Source: Verrucomicrobiota bacterium (GTDB lineage: Bacteria; Verrucomicrobiota; Verrucomicrobiia; Verrucomicrobiales; Akkermansiaceae). Taken from it: DNA of 32,755 nt. A program made the translations under genes and the position numbers. Under the pieces are notes generated by a model. That model ran no database searches, was not told the DNA's origin, and saw nothing but the letters and a program-made list of their open reading frames with translations. Numbering within the stretch: the stretch's first letter is position 1; every line of letters starts with the position of its first letter. The DNA is taken from contig JAPLUI010000257.1 in assembly GCA_026397725.1 (NCBI GenBank), forward strand, positions 1 to 32,755, given 5' to 3'. Of the stretch, positions 18,185 to 26,509 are shown in pieces.

Positions 18185-18493
18185 GGGGTCAAGTGCTGGG
18201 TTCAAAATGGATCAACAAGGAAAAAACCCGCCCGAGGCCTTCGACCCCGGGTCGGCAGGGCGGCCCTGCCCGTTGGCGGGGATCTGGATAAACTCAATTG
18301 GCATGGCTCGTTTATTGGAAAAAAATTTCGGCAGGGGCCTTGCCCCTGAACCCCGGTGTTCTTTTCGTCATTCGGCATTCGGCATTTCCTCCTGGCAGCC
18401 CGTCGGGCACTCCGGGGCTTCGTCCCTCGCCCCTCCCCTTGCCCGACTCTGTTCACTTGCTGGCTTCATCGTTCCTCCGTTCCTTGCTTGCTC
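18185..18493. other. Intergenic region between proteins C and B
   Basis: It holds the leader of B on the left, with no evident Shine-Dalgarno, and the 3' element of C on the right: CATTCGGCATTCGGCATTTC direct repeats and a GC-rich hairpin. Confidence 0.5.
18319..18348 (-). terminator. Terminator-like hairpin downstream of protein C
   Basis: On the minus strand CAGGGGC-AAG-GCCCCTG is a perfect 7-bp stem. CCGAAA and a run of seven T follow. It lies about 146 nt after the stop of C and is related to the hairpins behind A and B. Confidence 0.65.
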
Positions 18494-19744
18494 TTAAGGC
18501 TGACCTCGGGCCAGGCGGAATCCGTTGAAGTCGTCGGCGTAGGTCGGGTAGTTGTAGTTGCGGAGCGCGCAGCGTGCGCGGTCCGAGTCGCTGAGCCAGC
18601 AACCGCCACGGAAGACGCGGTAGGAGCCGGTAGCAGGTCCACGCGGATCGGTCTGCCAACCCGCAGCGTAAGACCCAAACCAATCCCAACACCACTCCCA
18701 CATGTTGCCCGCCATGTCGTACAACCCATACCCGTTCGGCGCAAAACTCCCCACCGGCGAACTGTAGGGAGAGCCGCCGACCGCATAGGTCGGGTGATAG
18801 TAAGCGGTGGTGGAGTAGCCCGGCCTCGGGGTGAGGTCGTAGGCATAGTAATTGGTAGTACCATTGCTCGAATATACACAGTAATTCGCCTGGCTGTGGG
18901 TGATGGTGTCCGTGCCCCAGGGGAAGTTCTTTCCCGCCACCCCGCCCCGCGTCGCCTTCTCCCACTCCGCCTCCGTCGGCAGACGGTAGCCGTTGGCCGC
19001 CCAGTTGCACGCCACCGCATCGCTGCTGCCGGTCTTGTAGGTCGCCCCGGAAACCGTGTAGCACGGAGTCAGCCCATCCTTCTGGCTCCGCGCGTTGCAC
19101 CACTTCACCATCGCATACCAGTCGATCGAATGCACCGGATGATTCGCCCCTTTCGAGGCATAGGAGCCATTCCCCGCCGGCAGGTCCGTGTAACCATTGG
19201 CCAGCCCCCAGGTCCGCACCGCATCCCAGTCCTCCTTGGTCACCTCGTATTTCCCCAGGTAAAACGCACTCACCTGCACCGTATGCACCGGCCGCTCATC
19301 GCTGTAACCCACCAGCGGACTCGACTGGTCGCCCATCTGGAACGGCCCCGCCGGGATGAGCGCGAAGCCGTCGGGCGGGGGCTCCGAGTCCGTCGCATTC
19401 ACGCGGAAGCGCATGGTTGCGGAGTAGTTTCCCGCCCAATCGGCGGCAGCGTCCCAGGTGATGACCTTGGCGGTGCCGGCGGTCTGGTTTGCGCCAACCG
19501 CGCCGGTGAAGCTGGTGGCCGCTACCGCATAGGTGGCGCCACCGTCATTGGAGACTTGCACCGAGACATGGTAGGGTGCGGTCCCGCCGCCCACCGTGTA
19601 GCTGATGTCCACCTTCTTCGACCCGTCGGTGCGTTGTTGGAAGCTCACGTTCCCGACCGTCAACTGCTGGGCGTGCAGGGTCCCCGCCAGCGCCAGCCCG
19701 GCGAGCGCCGAAATCCCGAGGTTGACCTGGCGTTTTGTGTTCAT
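18494..19744 (-). CDS. Protein C: short secreted SUMF1-domain protein with DGR-like variable C-terminus
   Basis: The protein has 416 residues. The start MNTKRQVNLGISALAGLALA opens a signal peptide ending at LHAQQ; an ATG five codons upstream is possible. An N-terminal Ig-like domain (~25-120) is followed by SUMF1/FGE-sulfatase (~125-416) with PDGFALIPAG, LPTEAEWEKATRGG and NMWEWCWDW. Both Cys positions of the FGE copper site are lost (Ser and Ala), so it should not generate formylglycine. It is the compact relative of A and B, sharing only the SUMF1 module with them. A 9-bp minisatellite lies directly upstream of the start. I infer a secreted or surface ligand-binding role. Confidence 0.88.
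   Translation of the reverse strand: MNTKRQVNLGISALAGLALAGTLHAQQLTVGNVSFQQRTDGSKKVDISYTVGGGTAPYHVSVQVSNDGGATYAVAATSFTGAVGANQTAGTAKVITWDAAADWAGNYSATMRFRVNATDSEPPPDGFALIPAGPFQMGDQSSPLVGYSDERPVHTVQVSAFYLGKYEVTKEDWDAVRTWGLANGYTDLPAGNGSYASKGANHPVHSIDWYAMVKWCNARSQKDGLTPCYTVSGATYKTGSSDAVACNWAANGYRLPTEAEWEKATRGGVAGKNFPWGTDTITHSQANYCVYSSNGTTNYYAYDLTPRPGYSTTAYYHPTYAVGGSPYSSPVGSFAPNGYGLYDMAGNMWEWCWDWFGSYAAGWQTDPRGPATGSYRVFRGGCWLSDSDRARCALRNYNYPTYADDFNGFRLARGQP
18524..18625 (-). other. DGR-like variable region of protein C
   Basis: After RVFRGGCW come LSDSDRARCALRNYNYPTYA and DDFN before GFRLARGQP. By hand count 20 of 24 codons are NNC. The scaffold codons GCG, GCA, CCG and the CGC arginines interrupt them, the usual layout of an AAC-rich template. 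The Ser of GGSW is Cys here (AGC to TGC, again a change at an A position). Confidence 0.65.
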
Positions 19745-19759
19745 GAGGCTTTGATTCAT

Positions 19760-19873
19760 GGGAATGATGGGAATGATGGGAATGATGGGAATGATGGGAA
19801 TGATGGGAATGATGGGAATGATGGGAATGATGGGAATGATGGGAATGATGGGAATGATGGGAATGATGGGAAT
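19760..19873 (-). repeat. 9-bp minisatellite, 12 full copies plus 6 bases
   Basis: On the plus strand GGGAATGAT repeats without error 12 times and ends in GGGAAT; on the coding strand the unit is ATTCCCATC. It ends 16 nt before the chosen start of protein C, in what should be its leader. Perfect arrays of this kind change length by slippage. Confidence 0.9.
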
Positions 19874-20077
19874 TCGTTTTTCGGAATTGCGACCGTGAGG
19901 CCTCAGACGGGGTACCTGAAGACAAGGCATTTATCGTCGGAAATATTCATGGGTAAAAACCCTTGGCGGTGAGAATGGCCTCCCTCCCCGCGTAGTCAAG
20001 GATCTTGTTTGAAAATCCTCGGGCAGCGGTTTTGGAGGTCAATTGCCCCCGACTCCGCAAGCCATTTCTCGGGATAA

Positions 20078-20117
<40 letters not shown>

Positions 20118-20119
20118 CT

Positions 20120-21031
20120 TCAGGTCTTCGGTCTCTGTCGGGCGAGATGGCCGAGGATCCATGGGTGGAGGAGGTTGGCGCCCAGGATGGCGGCGGTGCC
20201 CGCATAGAAGCCGGGGTGCAGTTCGCGGTGTTCCCCGAACACGAGGGCGGCGGCCAGCATGCCGTAAATCGGCTCACAATTCATCGCCAGATTGCCAGTG
20301 TAGGCACTCAGATGCCGCAGCAGGTGAATGTGATAGCCATGCGCGAAAACCGTACAAACCCAGCCTAACAACAACAGCCACAAGCCATCCCAGCCGCGGA
20401 GCTGAAGCAGCGCGGCATACGCCCCCGGCCCGTCAAGCCAGCGCAGGCAGGCCAGACAAATCGCACAGGCCCCCGCCATTTCCCATGCCACCATCACCAG
20501 CGGAGCCATCCGCTCCTGCCGAACCATATAGCGGTTCAACACCGGAAACACCGCCGCCAGCAAGGACCCTAACAGCGCAACCCCCAGCCCTAACAACCGA
20601 CCCCGCTCGAAGCCGGCCACGAGGACGATTCCCAGCACCACCAGCAGGCCCAGCCACACCTCCAGCGGCCGCACCCGCCGCCGCTCCAGCAAGGGCTCGG
20701 TGAAGGCCGTGAAAAACGCGATGGTCGCCATTCCCGCCAGGCAGATCGAGATGTTCGCGAGCTTGACCGCACCGAAAAAACACATCCAATGCACACCGAT
20801 AATCACGCCGATGCCGAGCAGCGCCACACCCTGGCGCCATGGCAGCCACAGCCTGCGCCGCAACACCACGCCCACCAGCACCGCCGCGCCCACCGCCGCC
20901 AGCAAGGTGCGCCAGGCGACCAGGCCGGTGGCCGAGAGCGTGATGAGCCGCCCGAGGATGGCGGTCATTGCCAGCAGGGCCACCAGCAGGTGCAACTTCA
21001 GATAGATATGGCGTGGCATGGGAGCGCTCAT
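20120..21031 (-). CDS. EamA/DMT-family membrane transporter
   Basis: The protein has 303 residues with about ten hydrophobic segments arranged as two five-helix EamA halves (for example LLVALLAMTAILGRLITLSA, and later LWLLLLGWVCTVFAHGYHIH). The second half ends with the typical EPIYGMLAAALVFGEHRELH, the conserved E-P...FGE motif of drug/metabolite transporters. This is the normal length for the family. The substrate cannot be read from sequence; members export amino acids, metabolites or drugs. The start at MSAPMPRH is uncertain by four codons. It stands alone on this strand, with a WD40-like gene about 170 nt upstream. Confidence 0.88.
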   Translation of the reverse strand: MSAPMPRHIYLKLHLLVALLAMTAILGRLITLSATGLVAWRTLLAAVGAAVLVGVVLRRRLWLPWRQGVALLGIGVIIGVHWMCFFGAVKLANISICLAGMATIAFFTAFTEPLLERRRVRPLEVWLGLLVVLGIVLVAGFERGRLLGLGVALLGSLLAAVFPVLNRYMVRQERMAPLVMVAWEMAGACAICLACLRWLDGPGAYAALLQLRGWDGLWLLLLGWVCTVFAHGYHIHLLRHLSAYTGNLAMNCEPIYGMLAAALVFGEHRELHPGFYAGTAAILGANLLHPWILGHLARQRPKT

Positions 21032-21201
21032 TCAAACACCACGGCAGGAACCTGCGGATTGCAGTGAAATCCGTGGTGAAAAATCTTGCCGCTGAAGCCA
21101 CCTCCGGGGTGCCTGGGTTGCCGGGTGGCAGCAGTGTCGAGGCGGTGTCATGTCATGTCATGCACATACGTGATCATTGGATGTTGGGTGGTGCGGCACG
21201 C

Positions 21202-21741
21202 TCATCTGCCGCCAGCAGGGCCACTGGTGATCGAGACGACCTTGCCGTCGGCGCTGAATGACAAACTGAAGACTTCGCCGAGATACGGCGGTCCGCGATA
21301 CCGGGCGACCTGTTTGCCGGTCAGGGCATCCCAGACCGTGACTTGGCCCCAATCATTGCTGAGGTTGCCCATCGCCGTGGCGACCGCCTTGTGATCGGGC
21401 GCAATGGCCAGGGCGGTGAGCCGGTAGGACAACCCTGGCGGGGAGAGGACAATCACCGGGCCGAGCGGTTTGTCAGTCGCCGCCTCATGGAGCCGGACGG
21501 TACCCTTGAAGGCCGGCCCTGCAACTTTAAGCACGACTTTGCCATCGTTACTGACCACCTCACGGCACGCCTTGGCGGAGCCCTCGCCACGGGCCGCATA
21601 CTTGAAGGTGATTGGTTGCGGGGCCTCCGGTTGCGGGGCTCCTTGGCACTCCGGTAGCAACGCAGCGGCCAGGATGAAGACGGCCAGGCAACAAGTGATG
21701 GATCGCAACCAGTGCCTTTCAAAACCCTTGCGTTGTAGCAT
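21202..21741 (-). CDS. Short secreted WD40-like protein, possibly truncated
   Basis: The protein has 179 residues from the chosen start MLQRKGFERHW, which places a hydrophobic export signal (ITCCLAVFILAAALLPECQG) near the N-terminus. The frame is open for another 33 codons upstream, but that part is not protein-like. Two WD40-type blades are visible: LTALAIAPDHKAVATAMGN...VTVWDALTGKQVARY and VFSLSFSADGKVVSI. The protein stops inside the second blade, whereas WD40 propellers have about seven, so this is a fragment or a degenerate member. No further blades are visible after the stop in any frame. Confidence 0.6.
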   Translation of the reverse strand: MLQRKGFERHWLRSITCCLAVFILAAALLPECQGAPQPEAPQPITFKYAARGEGSAKACREVVSNDGKVVLKVAGPAFKGTVRLHEAATDKPLGPVIVLSPPGLSYRLTALAIAPDHKAVATAMGNLSNDWGQVTVWDALTGKQVARYRGPPYLGEVFSLSFSADGKVVSITSGPAGGR

Positions 21742-21860
21742 GGTCTGATCAAGCCGCAACTCCCGCACCATGCCTGTCGGGAAGTGGCCCACAGGTCCAC
21801 CATCGCAGCGGCAGGAAGACGGGTATCGGTGAAGGGCCATAGACGTGGCAGGCTACGGCG

Positions 21861-22373
21861 TCACCCATAGAAGTCATCATCGAAGTCCCGATCGATGTTC
21901 CGATCCACCATTGCACGCAGGCGTTGGCGGAATCGCGTGCCAACCCGTGGGTCAGACGACAGTTCCCGAATCCGCTCTTCCACGAGTGGTGCCGGAAATA
22001 GCCCGAATGTGGCGATGATGCGCCGCAGGTAGCCGCGCGTGGAGCTGGAGCCCTTGACGCGACGAAGTTCCTCCGCCAGGGCGTTCACCGTGGCCACCGT
22101 CCGGAACGACGAAAGGGCTGCGGCAATCACCGTCAGCCGTGCGTAGTCGTCGGGATATTGACGAAGCAGTCCGAGCAGAAACACGCCCGCCTCGACACGC
22201 CCTGCAGAGCACATTGAAACGAGCAAGGAGCAACCCGAGCGGAACTCACTTTCGTGCGGCGAGAGGGCTTGCTGGAGGACCGAGTCAATCGGGTAAAGAG
22301 AGAGGTCTATGCCCCGCTCGGTCAGCCATGGCACCCCAGCGGCAGAGAAAATTTGACTGATGCGCGATGCCAT
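21861..22373 (-). CDS. Small helical (HEAT-like) protein of unknown function
   Basis: The protein has 170 residues, is soluble and has no signal peptide. It looks like a run of amphipathic helices (VEAGVFLLGLLRQYPDDYAR, TVNALAEELRRVKGSSSTRG, LVEERIRELSSDPRVGTRFR) with an acidic end RDFDDDFYG. The helical periodicity suggests a HEAT/TPR-type scaffold, but I do not recognise the family. It is divergent from the phosphatase-like gene at 22670, with 296 nt between the two starts. Confidence 0.65.
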   Translation of the reverse strand: MASRISQIFSAAGVPWLTERGIDLSLYPIDSVLQQALSPHESEFRSGCSLLVSMCSAGRVEAGVFLLGLLRQYPDDYARLTVIAAALSSFRTVATVNALAEELRRVKGSSSTRGYLRRIIATFGLFPAPLVEERIRELSSDPRVGTRFRQRLRAMVDRNIDRDFDDDFYG

Positions 22374-22669
22374 GATTTTCAGATTGGTCCCGCACCTGCC
22401 ACCGTCGGCCGAACCCCTGCCAGTACAAACCGGTCGGCACTTTGCGGCGATGTCCGTTCATGCGGAACGGCGCAATCTATTCGTCACCGAGCGCAGGTCA
22501 AGCCCAAAATACCAGCACCCGGACATTTTTTCCGACGCCCTGATCCAGGGTGCAGGTTCGGGAGTTTCCCTGACCACGGTGCTGCCGCTGCGTGGATGGC
22601 CGGGGACAACCCGCCATCCGCATCGAAGTGCTTTGCAGGGTGGCCTTGGTCTGTCATGCTGTTGCCGCC
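22374..22669. other. Divergent intergenic region
   Basis: This 296-nt stretch lies between the two divergent starts and should hold both promoters. No clear boxes or palindromes stand out. The phosphatase frame stays open back to 22592, but that part does not look like protein. Confidence 0.4.
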
Positions 22670-24025
22670 ATGCGTCTCGCTGTCATCAACCTCGTGGGCC
22701 TTTCCCGTGCGCTGCTCGGGCCCGCCATGCCGGGGCTGACGGCGTTTGCCGAAAGGCACGGCGTGCAATCCCACGCGCCGGAGTTTCCGGCACTCACCTG
22801 CCCGGCCCAATCGTCGATTCTCACCGGCACCGGCCCCGCCGCCCATGGGATCGTGGCAAATGGCTGGTATGACCGCGAGTCCGCGGAAGTCAGGTTCTGG
22901 AAACAAAGCAACCACTTGGTACATGGTGAAAAACTCTGGGACTGCCTGCGCCGCGACATCCCCGGCTTCACCTGTGCCAAGTTGTTCTGGTGGTATAACA
23001 TGTATTCCACGGCGGATTTCGCCATCACCCCGCGCCCGCTCTATCCGGCGGACGGGCGCAAGGTGTTCGACATCCACACCCAGCCGATGTTGCTGCGCGA
23101 TGAACTCAAGCAGGCGCTTGGCGCCTTCCCGTTTCCCGCCTTCTGGGGGCCGGCGGCGGGCCTCGCCTCGTCCGAGTGGATCGCGGCCTCGGCCCAATGG
23201 ATCGAGCAGCACCACGCGCCCACTCTCAGCCTGGTCTATCTCCCGCACCTCGATTACGCGCTCCAGAAATCCGGCCCCGCGGCCCCGGAGCTTCCCGCCG
23301 AGCTGGCGAAAATCGACCGGGTTGCCAGCACGTTGATCGACTACTATGAATCTCGTAATGTGCGCGTGCTGGTGCTGTCCGAATACGGGATTTCCCCGGT
23401 CAGCCGACCGCTGCACCTCAACCGCTTGTTCCGCCAGCATGGCTGGCTCCAGCTCAAGGATGAACTCGGCCGTGAGACGCTCGATTGCGGCGGCTCCCGT
23501 GCCTTTGCCATCGCGGACCATCAGATCGCCCATGTCTATGTGAATGATCCCGCGCTCCGCCCCGCCGTGCGCGAGTTGCTGGAAAACACCCCCGGCATCG
23601 CCGAGGTCCGCTGCCCGGCCGCAATCTGGGGGGCGGGCCTCGCCACCGCGCGAGCCGGCGACTTCATCGCCGTGGCCGCGCCGGACGCCTGGTTCACCTA
23701 TTACTTCTGGGAGGACGACCGGCTGGCGCCGGATTACGCCCGCACCATCGATATTCACCGCAAGCCGGGTTACGATCCGTGCGAGCTGTTGGTGGATCCG
23801 GCGCTGGCCTTTCCCAAACTGAAGATCGCCGGGTTCCTGTTGCGGAAGAAGCTCGGCATGCGCGGCTTGCTGGAGGTGATTCCACTGGAGGCCTCGCTGG
23901 TGCGCGGATCGCACGGGCGCGACCAGGTGCCGGAAGCCGAGCGGCCTGTTTTGTTAGGGTCGGGTTATCCAGTCAAAACCGCGACGGACGTGCATGCCGC
24001 CATCCTGAATGCCGTGCGAGACTGA
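22670..24025 (+). CDS. Alkaline-phosphatase-superfamily (NPP-like) protein with atypical metal site
   Basis: The protein has 451 residues. I chose the start MRLAVINLVGLSRALLG because it begins the first strand of the alkaline-phosphatase fold. The likely nucleophile is Thr43 in FPALTCPAQSSILTG, followed by PAAHGIVANGW, both typical of type I phosphodiesterase/nucleotide pyrophosphatase proteins. A third metal-site motif, GSHGRDQ, is near the C-terminus. The other metal motifs differ: DYALQ (195-199) has Gln where NPPs have His, and SEYG (237-240) replaces SDHG. A cytoplasmic hydrolase acting on a phosphodiester is likely, with unknown substrate. It resembles the stand-alone family that in some bacteria belongs to ebo clusters (EboF), but no other ebo gene is here. 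Confidence 0.82.
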   Translation: MRLAVINLVGLSRALLGPAMPGLTAFAERHGVQSHAPEFPALTCPAQSSILTGTGPAAHGIVANGWYDRESAEVRFWKQSNHLVHGEKLWDCLRRDIPGFTCAKLFWWYNMYSTADFAITPRPLYPADGRKVFDIHTQPMLLRDELKQALGAFPFPAFWGPAAGLASSEWIAASAQWIEQHHAPTLSLVYLPHLDYALQKSGPAAPELPAELAKIDRVASTLIDYYESRNVRVLVLSEYGISPVSRPLHLNRLFRQHGWLQLKDELGRETLDCGGSRAFAIADHQIAHVYVNDPALRPAVRELLENTPGIAEVRCPAAIWGAGLATARAGDFIAVAAPDAWFTYYFWEDDRLAPDYARTIDIHRKPGYDPCELLVDPALAFPKLKIAGFLLRKKLGMRGLLEVIPLEASLVRGSHGRDQVPEAERPVLLGSGYPVKTATDVHAAILNAVRD

Positions 24026-24291
24026 GGGCTTGGCAAGCCGCACGGATCGCCACCCGGAGCATGACCAGCCGCCACAAAACGCATGGCACGCAAGGCACGC
24101 ATGGCACGCAAGGAACATGATCGATGGCAACACCTCAACTCACCATCAGGGTGAGTTCCATCTCAGCTTGCAGCTTTCACCAGGCGCCGCTGTTGCGCTC
24201 GCGGTGCACGCTGGTGACAAATCCCATGCTGGAATTAATATAAAAAGATTTTGCTTGCCAGCGCCCGGCAGGGCCTGTTTGATCCACCTCC

Positions 24292-25260
24292 ATGAGCCGA
24301 AAGTACACCCTTGCCGCAGGCGTTGCCCTGGTCCTTGCCGGAGTTGTCGCCATCGTTCTGATCAACCGTAACCCTGGTGCCCCGAAGGCAAACAGCCAAA
24401 GCTCCAACAGGCCCGCCGCCGCGCCCGCCGACACGCAGGCCCAGGACGACGGTGCCGCCGAGCGGGCCATCAGCCGCAACCGGGCCCGCAATCCCGTGAA
24501 GCATCCGGAGCTGGCCGCGAAATACGGCGAATCCCGGACCAACCTGAGCAAACGCGTCAGCACCAACGTCATCGGCCTGCTCGAGGATGCCATGGAAATC
24601 GGTGAAACGGCCATGTCCGGCATCGCCAACGGGCCATTCGGCAGCGAGGGTGGCCTGCGCATGGCGCTGGGTGGCCTGGGCAACGACCTCAAACTCAGCG
24701 CCGACCAGCAGGCCAAGGCGGTCGCCATCTATGCGGAGTATCAGAAACGTGAACGCGCCCGGTCCAAGGCAGCGCTCGAACGCCTCAAGCAGGATCCGAG
24801 CGCGTTGATGCAGTTGATGCTGGCGAGCGATGCCCTCTCCCGTGGCGAGAGCACTGAGGAGGAATACAAGCAGCTCCAGGCCACCTCCGGCCAGGATCTC
24901 AAGGGCGTGCTGAATCCGCTCGACCAGCAGAACTTCCGCGGCGGCAAACCGCTGCAGGACCCGGCCTTTGTCAGTGAATTCAAGGCCGTGCTGGATCCCA
25001 CCCAGAGCGAGACCTTGCAGACGGCCGTCGTGGCAGCGAGCACCAAAACCGACCCGGCACAAGCGGAGGAAGGCAACATCAGCAACCTCCCGACCATGGA
25101 ACTTGAAAAGCTCGACCAGACCGTTGAGTCGGCCAAGAAATTCACCACCGGCATCAAGAGCATCATGGAGGGCATGGGCGGCCTGCAGGACCTCGGCCCC
25201 ATGATGGAGCAACAACGCCAGCGGAATAGTGGCCAGCAGGCTCCCGCCACCGACCCCTAA
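24292..25260 (+). CDS. Membrane-anchored helical protein of unknown function
   Basis: The protein has 322 residues. A single N-terminal membrane segment (YTLAAGVALVLAGVVAIVLI) is followed by a Pro/Ala/Gln linker (to ~60) and a largely helical, charged domain outside the membrane (for example SADQQAKAVAIYAEYQKRER, and TMELEKLDQTVESAKKFTTG). No catalytic motif is seen, and I do not recognise a family. It sits between the phosphatase-like gene (266 nt upstream) and the kinase (47 nt downstream), all on the plus strand. Co-transcription with the kinase is plausible. Confidence 0.75.
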   Translation: MSRKYTLAAGVALVLAGVVAIVLINRNPGAPKANSQSSNRPAAAPADTQAQDDGAAERAISRNRARNPVKHPELAAKYGESRTNLSKRVSTNVIGLLEDAMEIGETAMSGIANGPFGSEGGLRMALGGLGNDLKLSADQQAKAVAIYAEYQKRERARSKAALERLKQDPSALMQLMLASDALSRGESTEEEYKQLQATSGQDLKGVLNPLDQQNFRGGKPLQDPAFVSEFKAVLDPTQSETLQTAVVAASTKTDPAQAEEGNISNLPTMELEKLDQTVESAKKFTTGIKSIMEGMGGLQDLGPMMEQQRQRNSGQQAPATDP

Positions 25261-25307
25261 CAGCGCACCGGAAGCGGGCTGAGCCTCCCTGGTGGTCTGC
25301 GGCGTTT

Positions 25308-26150
25308 ATGAACCCTCTCGATGGTGCCATCGCCGCCGCGCTCGGCTCGCCGCCGCTGGCATCGCAGCCAGTGGGTGGCGGGTGCATTCATCACGCGCGG
25401 CAACTGGATCTGGCCGATGGCCGGCGCGTCTTCGTCAAATCCGCGTGCGGCGGGCAGGCCGCCCTGCTCGTTGCCGAGGCCCGCGGCCTGGCCTTGCTGG
25501 CACCCCACCTCCGCGTGCCGCAAGTCTGCGGCACCGGCACCACGGCGGACGGCACCCGTTGGCTCGCCCTCGAATGGCTCGATTTGCACCCGCTCACCAC
25601 CGCCGCTTGGGCCGACCTCGGCCGCCAACTCGCCGCCCTCCACGCGGTCACCGCCGCCCGGCCCGGCCTCGATCACGACAATTTCATCGGGGCCACCCCG
25701 CAATCCAACCAAGCGGCCGCGACCTGGCTTGAATTCTACCTCCATCGCCGCTTGCGCCCGCAGATCCGGCTCGCGCTCGCGCAGGGCCACGCTCTCCCGG
25801 AGGCCGAAATGCTGGCGCTGGCCGAACGCCGGCTGGCGGCTCATGAACCCGCGGCAGCTCTGCTCCACGGGGATTTGTGGTCCGGCAACGCTGCCGCGTT
25901 GCCCGCGGCCACTGCCGTCGTCTTCGACCCCGCGCCCTATCATGGCGATCCTGAAACCGACCTCGCCATGCTCGAACTCTTCGGCGGCCCGCTGCCGGAG
26001 GCATTCTTCCGCGGCTATGGCCTCACCGCCCCCGACCGCACCCGCCGCCGTCCGCTTTACGATCTCTATCACGCGCTCAACCACCTCAATCTCTTCGGCT
26101 CCGGCTATGCCTCCATGGTCCGCCGCTGCCTCGACGCGCTCCGCATCTGA
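25308..26150 (+). CDS. Fructosamine/ketosamine-3-kinase family protein
   Basis: The protein has 280 residues, the normal family length. It has the small kinase-like fold of this family: a glycine-rich start (QPVGGGCIHHARQL), the ATP-lysine strand RRVFVKSA, LEWLDL at the hinge, the catalytic loop LLHGDLWSGN (His187, Asp189) and the metal-binding DPAPYHGDPETDLAM (Asp207). It ends with LYHALNHLNLFGSGY. Family members phosphorylate ketosamines formed by glycation of protein amines, so that the adduct breaks down; this is a cytoplasmic protein-repair role. The exact substrate is not shown by sequence. Confidence 0.9.
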   Translation: MNPLDGAIAAALGSPPLASQPVGGGCIHHARQLDLADGRRVFVKSACGGQAALLVAEARGLALLAPHLRVPQVCGTGTTADGTRWLALEWLDLHPLTTAAWADLGRQLAALHAVTAARPGLDHDNFIGATPQSNQAAATWLEFYLHRRLRPQIRLALAQGHALPEAEMLALAERRLAAHEPAAALLHGDLWSGNAAALPAATAVVFDPAPYHGDPETDLAMLELFGGPLPEAFFRGYGLTAPDRTRRRPLYDLYHALNHLNLFGSGYASMVRRCLDALRI

Positions 26151-26223
26151 AGGCAGGGACCGTTTCTTGGTCTTACTTGATCATTGAATGTTGGAAGTTG
26201 AATGTTGAATGTTGAAATCATCG

Positions 26224-26336
26224 GCGTGCCTCATGGCAATCCCGCGGCTCTAACGGTTTAGCCACAGCGGTGTGGCGGGCTTGCGCCCTTCCCACCGCAC
26301 TCCAGACTTTGGCTCGCGCCTGGGCAGGTGAGAGTA
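26224..26336 (+). repeat. Dispersed repeat, copy 1 (inverted relative to 32492-32604)
   Basis: The sequence from GTGCCTCATGG through CTAACGGTTTAGCCACAGCG, CCCACCGCACTCCAGACTTT and GGCTCGCGCCTGGGC is the reverse complement of 32492-32604 with few differences. It lies just past the kinase gene, in a 506-nt gene-free stretch. Confidence 0.8.
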
Positions 26337-26509
26337 TGTCACTGTGTGTCAGACAAACAATCAGAAGTCCACTTGACACTCCGCACGCCTCGAATCGGGA
26401 TCTCGGGATCAGCAGGTGGCTGCCGCCTTGAGCCTCAGGGTTGCCGCCACCAGACGGCTACCCTGGAACGATGCCGAAAATGACAACGAACCGCAACGCG
26501 GTTCCGTCC

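Noticed and set aside
19545..19930. Proteins made of Ile-Pro-Ile or His-His-Ser repeats
   Set aside because: They are translations of the 9-bp minisatellite. The signal peptide of protein C begins after the array.
22484..23914. Minus-strand open frame of 476 codons opposite the phosphatase-like gene
   Set aside because: The plus-strand product has clear alkaline-phosphatase motifs; the opposite frame is a GC-driven shadow.
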